Origin: Cryobacterium sp. PH29-G1
GTDB lineage: Bacteria; Actinomycetota; Actinomycetes; Actinomycetales; Microbacteriaceae
NCBI RefSeq assembly: GCF_030063365.1
Contig: NZ_JASISY010000002.1
Span: 427,681-491,680 of the forward strand
DNA: 64,000 nucleotides
Direction: 5' to 3'
Shown here piece by piece: positions 19,929-30,139 of the stretch; position 1 is the first letter of the stretch; every line of letters begins with the position of its first letter. A program made the translations under genes and the position numbers. The notes below the pieces were generated by a model. The model did no database searches and was not told the origin of the DNA. It was given only the letters and a program-made list of their open reading frames with translations.

Positions 19929-22046
19929 TCAAATATCCAGCGACGGATGCAGTTTGCCGATCGACCAGATCTTCATCGAGCGGCTGGCGAAGACGGAGAC
20001 CGTGAACGCGCCGATTCCGAATGCGAGCAGGGCCAGAATGTCGACCAGAATGGCGCTCGTCCACCCCTCGGCGATGAGCCGTCGTACACCGTCGACCGCG
20101 TACGTCATGGGCAGGCCGGGGCTGACCCATTGGAAGAAGACGGGCGAGGTCTCGATCGGGTAGGTGCCCCCGGCGGAGGCCAGCTGCAGAATCAGCAGCA
20201 ACAGGGCCACCAACCGCCCACGACCACCCAGCAGGGCAATCAGGCTGTGGTGAATAGCGGTGAAAACCAACGCGACGATCACCGTGAAGGCCGCGAGGGC
20301 GGCGAAATTGGCGGCTTCGAGCCCCACCATAAAGTGCAGCACCGCGAGTAACAGCCCGGCCTGCAGCAGGCCGAAGAGTAGTCCGGGAGCGAGACCGGTC
20401 AAGGCCACGCGCACCGGGCGGGCAGTGGATGCGACGGCCTGCGGCGACAGCGGGCGGAACAGAAAGTACATGCCGATTCCACCGACCCAGAGGGCGAGCG
20501 GAATGAAGTAGGCGGCGAGACCCTCCCCGTAGAACCCGACAGCATTTTCCCGGACGTGTTCGGCAGACACGGGCTCGGCGGTTATTGCGGCGAGGTCGCT
20601 CGCCTGCGCATCCGTGTAACTCGGCACATCGTCGACACCCGACTCCAGTGAGGAGCTGAGGGTGTCCGCACCCGTCGCGAGCTCGCCCAGGCCGTCGGCC
20701 AGGGTGCTCGCGCCGGTGCTGGCCGACGTCGCTCCGGACGCCAGAGTGGCAGCACCAGCGGCCGCGCTATCGGCACCGGTCGCGAGCGATGCCGCACCGG
20801 TTGAGAGTGAGGCAGCACCGGTCGAAACGGACTGGGCTCCGGTCGAGACGCTCGACGCTCCCGTGGCCAGGGTAGCGGCGCCGTCGGCGAGCGTTCCGAT
20901 GCCGGCTGCGAGCGGTGTCGCGCTCTGGTTGAGCGTCGCTGTGCCCGCAGCGACGGCAGCAGCACCGTCAGCGAGGTCCTGAATCGATCCCCCTCCGGCG
21001 GTGAGGGCCGCGTTGAGCTGTGCCAGGGTCCAATCCGGGTGCGCCGCCGTGAGCGCGGCAATTGTGCCGAGGGTGCTGGACACGGTGCCCGAACCCGCTG
21101 CAAGCTGGGCGGCGGACGCCGGCAGGGTTGTCACGCTCGCTTTGAGCTCGGCGGCTCCCGCAGCCAGGCTGGCGGAACCGTACTCCACCTGGGCAGCGCC
21201 GCTCGCGAGGGTCGATGCGCCGGTGGCGAGGTCGCTCGCACCGGTGGCCAGAGTGTGGCTGCCGGCATCCACTTGGGCGATACCGCTCGCAAGCGTGTCG
21301 GCGCCGCTGGAGAGGCTGCCGAGTCCGATAACGAGTTCTGCTGATCCGTCGCTTGCCGTCGCGGCACCGTCGCTCAGGGTCAGGGCGCCGTCGGCGGCCT
21401 CCGCGAGGTTGTCGTGCAGGCTGGTGAAGCCCAGGTAGATATTGTCGAGGTAGTTCTCCGAGATTGAGCTCGTCAGCTCCGCGCGAATGGCGGCGGTCAC
21501 TGATTTCGTGACCTGGCCGACGATGAAGTTCGAGGCGTCGTCGGTGTAGACGCGCAGGTGCGCCTGTTCCGGGGCGAAAACGGATGCCACGGTCGTGCCA
21601 TCGGCAGCCGGCGCCTCGGCTCCCGGGTTCGTGGCCGTCGAAGCCAGGGTGCTGGAGAAATCGGCGGGAACGACGAGCACGGCGAAGTTCTCGTTGTCGA
21701 CGAGCGATGTGCGGGCATCCGTTTCGTCGTCGGCGGTGAGCCAGGTGAATCCCGCGCTGTCGCTGCCCACGAGAGAGTCGACGAGTTCGGCGCCGGCGTC
21801 GATGGTCGTCACGGTGCCGTCGGGTCCGGTTACCGTTGCGGGCACATCGTTGTTGACGATGACGGCGTGGAGTTTGTCGATATTGCCGCTCGTGTTCCAG
21901 TTGGCCGAGAGGTAGACGCCGCCGTAGATGGCGGGAACGGCGGCAATCATGATGAGGGCCAGGATGGCCAGACGGGATGATCGAAACCGGGATAGCTCGA
22001 TGCTCGGCAGCGAGAACAGGCGGGCCCGACTAAATTTCTTGGCCAT
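19929..22046 (-). CDS. YhgE/Pip-domain membrane protein (ABC-2-type export partner)
   Basis: The 705-aa protein has one N-terminal membrane helix (around residues 26-47, LAILALIMIAAVPAIYGGVYL), a large extracytoplasmic part, and about five helices in the C-terminal third (for example FIPLALWVGGIGMYFLF and AFTVIVALVFTAIHHSLIAL). The extracytoplasmic part contains many 7-residue-like units such as LATGASTLASGAAQV, typical of YhgE/Pip proteins, which relate to phage-infection protein and to ESX/EsaA-like exporters. It is encoded three bases after an ATP-binding gene and opposite a TetR gene, so it is likely the permease of a drug- or lipid-export pump under TetR control. Confidence 0.85.
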   Translation of the reverse strand: MAKKFSRARLFSLPSIELSRFRSSRLAILALIMIAAVPAIYGGVYLSANWNTSGNIDKLHAVIVNNDVPATVTGPDGTVTTIDAGAELVDSLVGSDSAGFTWLTADDETDARTSLVDNENFAVLVVPADFSSTLASTATNPGAEAPAADGTTVASVFAPEQAHLRVYTDDASNFIVGQVTKSVTAAIRAELTSSISENYLDNIYLGFTSLHDNLAEAADGALTLSDGAATASDGSAELVIGLGSLSSGADTLASGIAQVDAGSHTLATGASDLATGASTLASGAAQVEYGSASLAAGAAELKASVTTLPASAAQLAAGSGTVSSTLGTIAALTAAHPDWTLAQLNAALTAGGGSIQDLADGAAAVAAGTATLNQSATPLAAGIGTLADGAATLATGASSVSTGAQSVSTGAASLSTGAASLATGADSAAAGAATLASGATSASTGASTLADGLGELATGADTLSSSLESGVDDVPSYTDAQASDLAAITAEPVSAEHVRENAVGFYGEGLAAYFIPLALWVGGIGMYFLFRPLSPQAVASTARPVRVALTGLAPGLLFGLLQAGLLLAVLHFMVGLEAANFAALAAFTVIVALVFTAIHHSLIALLGGRGRLVALLLLILQLASAGGTYPIETSPVFFQWVSPGLPMTYAVDGVRRLIAEGWTSAILVDILALLAFGIGAFTVSVFASRSMKIWSIGKLHPSLDI

Positions 22047-22049
22047 GGT

Positions 22050-23012
22050 CTAGGCCTTTCCGGTGAGAGCAGTCACGGTTCGTTCGTCAGAATCAAGATC
22101 GAGCAGATACACCGGCCGCGCCGGCGCCGGCTCACCGCCGATTCCGTCGAGAATCTCGAGCAACTCTTTCGGGTCCTGACCACTCGCAGCGATCGTGAGA
22201 TCGTGCCAGCCGGCCATGCGCAGGGTGAGCAGGGCTGCCCAGACGCGAGTGCGGTCATCCGTGTCACGTAGCGTGTCGACGTCATCGACGATGAGCAGTC
22301 GGGGGCGGCCGATCAGGGCCACGACCACGCCCAGCGCCGCACGATCGAGCGGTTGCAGGTCGGCGATGCGATCGGTACCGGTCAGCCGGGGCAGGCCGGC
22401 GGTGCCGGAACCGAGCAGGGCGCCGGCGCGCGCGTCGACCAGACGGAGCACCTCGTTCACGCGAATGAGGCAGAGGACGACCGCTTTGTGGCTGACCACC
22501 GGTTTCCACCAGGGCTGACGAAGCACCAGGGCGGCCGCGAGTTGGCGTTCAACCGTGAGGTCATCGTCGAGGCGGTTCACGATCGGCGTTTCAGCCAGTG
22601 CTGAGAGGTGGCGAACCTGACCGCCACCACCGCGCAGCGGATGCCCGAGCACCGTCGCCGTTCCAGCGAATCCGCGTAGTCGACCGGCCAACGCGAGCAG
22701 GAGCGCCGTCTTACCGGAAGCGAATCGTCCGGATACGAGGAGTAGTGCGCCGATCGGGAGGTCGAGGTTAATGCCGCCGATGACGGTGCGTCGACGGTTG
22801 CGGATGCTGAAATTGCGTGTCTGGATAGCGAGCTCGGTGGCGGTGTCGCTGCTATCCGCGGTGTCGCTCATATCGGTGCTGTCGCTATCACCAGTGCTGG
22901 CAGCTGTGCCGTCAACAGTGCCTTCGGCCGGATTACCAGGGTCAGCAGCAAGGTCAGCAGCAGCGGTCAGTGCGGGGTCTTGAGCCGAGTCGAGCGTCAT
23001 ACAGAATTCCAT
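22050..23012 (-). CDS. ABC-type ATP-binding protein with a divergent signature
   Basis: This 320-aa protein has a Walker A loop GRFASGKTALLLALAG, a Walker B strand RPRLLIVDDVDTLRD, and an N-terminal acidic Ser/Thr-rich extension of about 65 residues (SDSTDMSDTADSSD). The usual LSGGQ signature is not visible; the corresponding place before Walker B reads LQPLDRAALGVVVAL, so it may be a degenerate or specialised ATPase. ATG 23000 is an alternative start. It is the first gene of a two-gene operon with the YhgE/Pip membrane protein, and the tandem repeat at 23059-23090 lies in its promoter. Confidence 0.8.
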   Translation of the reverse strand: MEFCMTLDSAQDPALTAAADLAADPGNPAEGTVDGTAASTGDSDSTDMSDTADSSDTATELAIQTRNFSIRNRRRTVIGGINLDLPIGALLLVSGRFASGKTALLLALAGRLRGFAGTATVLGHPLRGGGGQVRHLSALAETPIVNRLDDDLTVERQLAAALVLRQPWWKPVVSHKAVVLCLIRVNEVLRLVDARAGALLGSGTAGLPRLTGTDRIADLQPLDRAALGVVVALIGRPRLLIVDDVDTLRDTDDRTRVWAALLTLRMAGWHDLTIAASGQDPKELLEILDGIGGEPAPARPVYLLDLDSDERTVTALTGKA

Positions 23013-23058
23013 CCAGCGTTGGGTTGTGCCTGGCGTGAAGCCGCCGTAGTATTTTCAG

Positions 23059-23090
23059 TACCCAGAGTATCCAATACCCAAAGTATCCAG
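23059..23090. promoter_or_regulatory. Tandem operator for the divergent TetR/ABC promoter
   Basis: TACCCAGAGTATCCAA at 23059-23074 is followed at once by TACCCAAAGTATCCAG at 23075-23090. Within each copy (A/G)TAC-N5-GTAT forms an inverted repeat. The site lies between the divergent starts of the ABC gene (23012, reverse) and the TetR gene (23125, forward), the expected place for an autoregulating TetR repressor to control both. Confidence 0.65.
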
Positions 23091-23124
23091 ATGTCAACTC
23101 ATTAGGACAATCCGAAAGGCACTC

Positions 23125-23844
23125 ATGGTTGAGACGCCCGACAGCGCAGCGCCCATCCTTCTCACCACCCGGCACCCCGTTCCCACAGATACCGCCATGG
23201 CCGCCCCCTCAGCCGCTCCCGCAGGCGCTCCCCAGCCCCTCCCGCGCAAGCGCCCCCTGCGCACCGACGTGCGCGCCGACATCCTGCGAGCCGCAACCGA
23301 GCAGTTCTTCGAATCCGGCTTTCTGAGTACCAAACTCACCGACGTTGCTACTCGGGCCGGTTACACCAAGGGTGCGGTCTATTCCAACTTCGGTTCAAAG
23401 CAAGACCTGTTCGGATCGATCGTCAATGAACGGCTGGCTACTCTGCTCAGCGGCCGACTGGCATCCATTCTCGGCGACGAAGTGCGACTCGATGATGCGG
23501 CGCTGGCCCGCATCGCCCGCCGTCTCGCTGAGACGCTGATTGAAGACGGGCCCTGGCATCTGCTCCTCATGGAGTTGGCCGTGCACGCCGCCCGCGATCC
23601 GCAGGCCGCCGATCTCTATCGAGAGAGCCGCAAAAGCGTGCGGCTCGCCATCGGCGCGGTCATCATGCAACACGCCGACCAGTTCGGCATCGATCCTGAC
23701 GCCCATCGCGTGGACGTACTCGCTCCCCTGATCATGTCGGCGACCAACATTATGGCGCTTGAGCGCATTCTCGACCCGGACTACTTCGAGCGCGGGGTGC
23801 AGGCCCGAATGATCGAGGCCATCCTCGTGGGCACGCTGCGGTAA
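23125..23844 (+). CDS. TetR-family transcriptional regulator
   Basis: The 239-aa protein has a Pro-rich N-terminal extension of about 45 residues followed by a TetR DNA-binding domain: RADILRAATEQFFESGFLSTKLTDVATRAGYTKGAVYSNFGSKQDLF, with the helix-turn-helix around TDVATRAGYTKGAVYSNFGS. The C-terminal part is a ligand-binding helical bundle of unknown specificity. It is transcribed away from the ABC/YhgE operon, and a tandem repeat operator sits between them, so it most likely represses both its own gene and the exporter until a substrate is sensed. AAAGG precedes the ATG. Confidence 0.9.
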   Translation: MVETPDSAAPILLTTRHPVPTDTAMAAPSAAPAGAPQPLPRKRPLRTDVRADILRAATEQFFESGFLSTKLTDVATRAGYTKGAVYSNFGSKQDLFGSIVNERLATLLSGRLASILGDEVRLDDAALARIARRLAETLIEDGPWHLLLMELAVHAARDPQAADLYRESRKSVRLAIGAVIMQHADQFGIDPDAHRVDVLAPLIMSATNIMALERILDPDYFERGVQARMIEAILVGTLR

Positions 23845-23928
23845 CTGTAGCCATACAGGGTTGTGAGCCCCGACACCAGCCTGTGGAAAACCTGAGCGGG
23901 ATTGTAGCAATGCGTCTACTCTGACCCC

Positions 23929-24552
23929 ATGCGAACCCCATCGCGTCACCATGCCGAGCACAGCGTTGTGCTCAGCGCCCTCGCGCTCTGCCTTTCCGTC
24001 GCTCTTTTGAGCGGATGCACGGCCACCCCTACTCCGACCGTCACCGCTCCAGCTACCACCGCAGCCACCCCCCGTGCCAACACGGAGCCCGCCGAGGCAT
24101 CCCCCGTCTTTGCGTCGAACGACGAGGCCCTGGCCGCTGCAGAGGCGGCGTATTCGGCCTACGAAGCGCTTTCCGACACCATCACATCTGAAGGCGGAAT
24201 TGGTGGCGACCGAATCGCGATCGCCGCAAGCGCGGCTTACCTGCCTGAGCTTTTGGCTGGATTCGAAGGGTTCTCCGAAACAGGGCTTATTAGCCGGGGC
24301 ACAACAACGTATGACGAAGCTTCACTCATTAGAAGTGCGCCCGAGCCGCAAGGTGGAGTTCGAATCGAACTATATCTATGCTCAGACATTTCTGCCGTTC
24401 GCCTATATGACGCATCCGGAAATGATAAGACGCCGGTTGATCGCACGAACCGAATTCCACTACAAGTGGGTTTCGTCTCCAGCGCAACGGAACCTTTCCT
24501 GCTGCTCATCGACAAGGAGGACGTATGGTCCGGCAGAAACTTCTGTCAGTAG
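23929..24552 (+). CDS. Secreted lipoprotein, function unknown
   Basis: The 207-aa product has a lipoprotein signal peptide: basic start, hydrophobic ALALCLSVALLSGC core with the lipobox cysteine at residue 30, then a Thr/Pro/Ala-rich linker. The mature part has no motif that I recognise; it is mixed alpha/beta with two cysteines (near LYLCSDISAV and at NFC close to the end) that may pair. The next gene begins 28 bases before this one stops and has a strong AAGGAGG-type ribosome site, so the two are made together and probably act together at the cell surface. Confidence 0.7.
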   Translation: MRTPSRHHAEHSVVLSALALCLSVALLSGCTATPTPTVTAPATTAATPRANTEPAEASPVFASNDEALAAAEAAYSAYEALSDTITSEGGIGGDRIAIAASAAYLPELLAGFEGFSETGLISRGTTTYDEASLIRSAPEPQGGVRIELYLCSDISAVRLYDASGNDKTPVDRTNRIPLQVGFVSSATEPFLLLIDKEDVWSGRNFCQ

Positions 24553-25403
24553 CCCTGGCCGGAATTCTTCTGGCGATTTGCCTTCCAAACATTTCGCCCG
24601 CATCCGCTTGCACAATCTCAGCGTCCCTGACAAAAAACTGTCCGGAAGAAATCATTTCGGGTGGTGTCACAAATGGCGGCGGCGTCGATCTGAGGGCCGA
24701 AGCGAATGGGGGTTCCGGCGGCACATCCGGCACGCCCGGTCCGTCTAGCGGTCGGTCTGGCGCAGCAACCCCCGGTACACCGGCGGCACCGAGAGTGTGC
24801 GCGCACGGAGACCCGGCCAAACCCGGCATCACGTCCATCCCCTGCGGCAACGGACAATTCCTCCCCCTGGCCCGAAACAACACCCCCGCAACCCCCTGCA
24901 CGGTCTGCTCCCCCGACACCATCGTGCGAATCTCCGACCTGCAGAACTTCCCCGCCTACGCCGCCCCAACCGGCATGGAACCCAACGGCTGGGCCATCGT
25001 CGGACTCGCCACAAACTTCTGGGCCACAGCCTCCACCCAAATCAGCGAAGGACTCCTCCTCGGCCAACCAGCCCAAGTCATGTTCACCCCCACCGGCTAC
25101 CACTGGAACTACGGCGACAGCAACACCACCTCAACAGCCACCGGCGGAGCCAGCTGGGACGACCTCGGCCTGGCCGAATTCTCCACCACCGCCACCAGCC
25201 ACACCTACGCCACGAAAGACACCTATTCCGTCGTACTGACCGTCGAATACCACGCCGACTACAGCTTCGGCGACCAAGGCTGGCGCCCCGTCGAAGGAAC
25301 CGTCACCGTGCCATCAACCCCAATCACCGTCATCGCCGCCAACGAATCCACCGTGCTCGTCGCCCACGACTGCAACGCCAACCCCCACGGCCCCGGCTGC
25401 TGA
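24525..25403 (+). CDS. Secreted PKD-like domain protein
   Basis: The 292-aa product starts with a Sec signal peptide (MVRQKLLSVALAGILLAICL, cleavage likely after SPASA), followed by a Gly/Ser/Pro-rich linker with GGSGGTSGTPGPSSGRSG, and ends in a PKD-like beta-sandwich: MFTPTGYHWNYGDSNTT, SHTYATKDTYSVVLTVEY and a VTVPSTPITVIAANEST segment. PKD domains bind proteins or sugars on the surface. Cysteines are spread through the middle (CTISASLTKNC, VCAHGD, PCTVCSPD), compatible with disulfides. Third positions in the second half are almost all C, unlike neighbouring genes. It is translationally coupled to the lipoprotein gene upstream. Pairs of this kind occur in Microbacteriaceae, but no function is known to me. 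Confidence 0.7.
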   Translation: MVRQKLLSVALAGILLAICLPNISPASACTISASLTKNCPEEIISGGVTNGGGVDLRAEANGGSGGTSGTPGPSSGRSGAATPGTPAAPRVCAHGDPAKPGITSIPCGNGQFLPLARNNTPATPCTVCSPDTIVRISDLQNFPAYAAPTGMEPNGWAIVGLATNFWATASTQISEGLLLGQPAQVMFTPTGYHWNYGDSNTTSTATGGASWDDLGLAEFSTTATSHTYATKDTYSVVLTVEYHADYSFGDQGWRPVEGTVTVPSTPITVIAANESTVLVAHDCNANPHGPGC

Positions 25404-25420
25404 CCGGGGCCGTGCTTCTG

Positions 25421-27076
25421 CTATGGCAGGAGGCGGTCGGCGGCCTTGTGGGGCAGGCGCGCAGCGGCGGCGCGGGCGATTGCGGCGGCCGCTTCGTTCG
25501 CGACAGCGTCAAAATCGACGCCGTTGATCGAATCAGCAACGGATACTCCCGACGCGGCACGCGTAGTGGTCGCCGCCGAGGACGGCGCAGACGCTGCGGT
25601 CTGAGCGGCCGATGCTGCCTCTGACGGTACAGCTGAAACTGCGGGCGACGTCGCGTCGTATCCGGTCGCGGGTGCATCGGCCGGCGACACGGCTGCGCCG
25701 GCGTGGGCCGGTGCGGCGTTCCGCAGAGCGGCTCCGGCGGTGCCACCGAGCAGCCCACCGAGCAGGTCCTTGATACCGATGCCCATGGTGGATCCCAGCA
25801 CCGCGTCGACTTCACTGAAGCCCGACGCGACGTTCTTGGAGAGCTGGCTGGCACCATCCGTTGAGATAACGGTGAGCTGATCGATGTTGCTCATGGGCGC
25901 AGCGAGCTCGTGCGCGATTTGCGGGAGCATTTCGACCAGGCGCAGTTGAATGAGCGCCTCAGACTGCTGGGCGACGGCCTCGGCGGAGAGCCGGGTGGCC
26001 GTGGCTTCGGCGGTACCGCGGGCAAGAATAGCGTCGGCCTCAGCCTGGCCCTCGGCGCGAGTGGCGTCGGCGTTCGCGACGCGGCTGTCACGATCGGCGG
26101 TGGCCTTGGCAACGGACGCCTCGGCTGCGGCGATGGCGGTCACCCGGATGCGGTACGCGTCGGCGTCGGCGATCGCGTTGACCTCGGATTCCAGCTCGGC
26201 CTTGCGCAGGCTGGCGCGGCGCTGGGCGGTGAGCTCTTGCTCCTGCACAATGGCCTGCTGGGCCTTCGCCTCGGCGAGGGGCTTCGATGCGGCAGCCTCG
26301 GCGGCAGCCTTGTCGGTGTCGAGCTGCAAGGCGGCCTTGCGGAGGGCGAGCGTGTTCTGTGCCTCGGCGATGGCCTGCTCGGCCGTGATCAAGGCTTCCT
26401 GCGACTCGCGGTTCGCGAAGTGCTCGGCAACCTCGGCTTGGCGGCGCACCTTGGCTTGCTCGGCACGACCAATGTCGCGAATATAGTCGTTCTCGTCGGT
26501 GATGCCCTTGATCTCAAAGGAGTCGACGTCGAGGCCCTGGTTCGCCAGGGATTCACGAGCGGTAGCCAGTACGGAGCTGCCGAGTTCGTCACGCTTCTGG
26601 ATGACGGTCATCACGTCGGTCGCGCCGATCGAGGAACGCAGCGAACCGCTGAGCACCTCTTGCGCGAAAGCGTCGATGTTCTTGTCCTGGCCGAGAAAGC
26701 GCTGGGCGGCGGCACGAATCGCGGCGGGGTCGTCGCCGACCTTGACGATGGCAACGGCCTCGACGGAGAGCGTGATGCCGTTGCGGTCCTGCGCGACAGC
26801 GGTGATCTCGATTGCCCGGCTGCGCAGGCTGATCTTGAACGCCTTCTGAAAGAACGGAGTGATGAAGACACCCTGGCCGTGCACGACGCGCTGACCAGAT
26901 TCCTCGAGGGTTGCCCCGTCGACGATCGTCTTGCGGCTCTTCTTGCCGGTGATGATGAGGGCTTCATCGGGCCCAGCATTCTTATAGACCGATTTGGCGT
27001 AGATCAAGGCGATCAAGAGAACGACGAAGGTCGCAAATATGATCCCGGGGATCGGGCTGAACAGAAAATCGAGCAT
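25421..27076 (-). CDS. Flotillin-like SPFH-domain membrane protein
   Basis: The 551-aa protein has an N-terminal membrane helix (IPGIIFATFVVLLIALIYAKSVY, residues about 8-30), an SPFH/band-7 domain (about 35-230, including ITGKKSRKTIVDGATLEE and VDSFEIKGITDENDYI), and a long Glu/Ala-rich coiled-coil with repeated EAxAxAxA units (about 215-370), as in flotillins. The C-terminal 100 residues are Ala/Ser/Thr-rich and poorly conserved. Flotillins organise membrane microdomains and help assembly or stability of membrane complexes. The gene stands alone, tail-to-tail with the PKD-like gene. Confidence 0.9.
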   Translation of the reverse strand: MLDFLFSPIPGIIFATFVVLLIALIYAKSVYKNAGPDEALIITGKKSRKTIVDGATLEESGQRVVHGQGVFITPFFQKAFKISLRSRAIEITAVAQDRNGITLSVEAVAIVKVGDDPAAIRAAAQRFLGQDKNIDAFAQEVLSGSLRSSIGATDVMTVIQKRDELGSSVLATARESLANQGLDVDSFEIKGITDENDYIRDIGRAEQAKVRRQAEVAEHFANRESQEALITAEQAIAEAQNTLALRKAALQLDTDKAAAEAAASKPLAEAKAQQAIVQEQELTAQRRASLRKAELESEVNAIADADAYRIRVTAIAAAEASVAKATADRDSRVANADATRAEGQAEADAILARGTAEATATRLSAEAVAQQSEALIQLRLVEMLPQIAHELAAPMSNIDQLTVISTDGASQLSKNVASGFSEVDAVLGSTMGIGIKDLLGGLLGGTAGAALRNAAPAHAGAAVSPADAPATGYDATSPAVSAVPSEAASAAQTAASAPSSAATTTRAASGVSVADSINGVDFDAVANEAAAAIARAAAARLPHKAADRLLP

Positions 27077-27568
27077 GGGGTCCTTCCGAGGCGCAGGGCG
27101 CGTGCGTACGTCGTCTCGGCGTTCCGGTCGGGCGACCTCGGCGCAGAGTTATGCGCCCAGTCTCGCAGGCAACGCCGCACTAAGCGAAAGCCCCGACCGT
27201 TCCTCCCTCCGCCCCCGCTCTCACTTCCCGGGCCCGGGCCCGGAAACTGGGCCCGGGATAAATCATGGGCCCAGTTGCATAACATGGGCCCCGCGCGGCT
27301 GAGTACCCCGCGCTGCTCCGAATTCCGGCCCGGTCGCCCGCGAGGGTTCGTTGAACCAGGAAAGAAATTCGTATACATCTTTTATCTTGACAGACACTCC
27401 GGATCGATCATCGGCTTGTGCGAGACCGCTATCTAGTGGGATCCGTGCACCAAAACCAGACTTGATTCGGAAATTTGATCAGTTTTCTTGTCGAGTTTAG
27501 GTTATGAGTTTCTCTCGCTTTTATGTTCGAATTGCGGTAGAATCAGTGTCAAGGAGGCGATGGCGCCC
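27077..27568. other. Gene-free stretch with GGGCCC palindromes
   Basis: This 492-base spacer separates the divergent flotillin and HNH genes. A perfect inverted repeat AACTGGGCCC (27245-27254) and GGGCCCAGTT (27267-27276) has a 12-base loop, and further CCCGGGCCCGGGCCCGG runs lie just before it at 27227-27242. The stretch 27365-27560 is distinctly AT-rich, which fits the promoter of the HNH gene. No reading frame here looks like a gene. Confidence 0.5.
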
Positions 27569-29758
<2,190 letters not shown>

Positions 29759-29784
29759 ACTGGGAAAATGAACTGGGAAAATGA
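29759..29784. repeat. AACTGGGAAAATG tandem repeat at the HNH stop codon
   Basis: From 29744 to 29784 the sequence AACTGGGAAA(A)ATG repeats three times; the first copy contains the last codons and stop of the HNH gene. Confidence 0.7.
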
Positions 29785-29867
29785 CAATCATCCAGCATGC
29801 AGAGACCGGCACAGCCCGCTGGCCAACGTCGCACCGTCAGGGCGGCATATCCGAGCCAGGTCAGCCA

Positions 29868-30122
29868 GCCCAGAACGCGCGTCACGCCAGATCGCGGATC
29901 AGGCAAGATCGCGGATCAGGCAAGATCGCGGATCAGCCCAAAATCTGTGTCAGCCCAAAACGTGCGTGGCATCAGAACATCTGTCACACGAGAATGCACG
30001 TCATGCACGAACGCGGTTCAGGCCACGCAATTGGTCAGGCCACGCAATTGGTCAGGCCAGAACGCCCGTCAGGCCAGAACGCCCGTCAGGCCAGAACGCC
30101 CGTCAGGCCAGCCAGCTGATCA
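29868..30122. repeat. Array of fifteen 17-bp repeats
   Basis: The 255 bases divide without a gap into fifteen 17-base units, nearly all ending in TCA. The most regular are GGCCAGAACGCCCGTCA (three identical copies, 30055-30105), GGCCACGCAATTGGTCA (two copies, 30021-30054) and GGCAAGATCGCGGATCA (two copies, 29902-29935); other units are diverged from the same pattern. It begins 109 bases after the HNH stop codon and ends 17 bases before the stop codon of the caspase gene on the other strand. It is not a CRISPR array because there are no unique spacers between repeats. The reading frame crossing it has no real gene features. Confidence 0.9.
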
Positions 30123-30139
30123 CAGGCCACCTCCGAAAT

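Noticed and set aside
29868..30122. CRISPR array
   Set aside because: Repeats follow one another without spacers, the unit is only 17 bp, and no cas gene is near.
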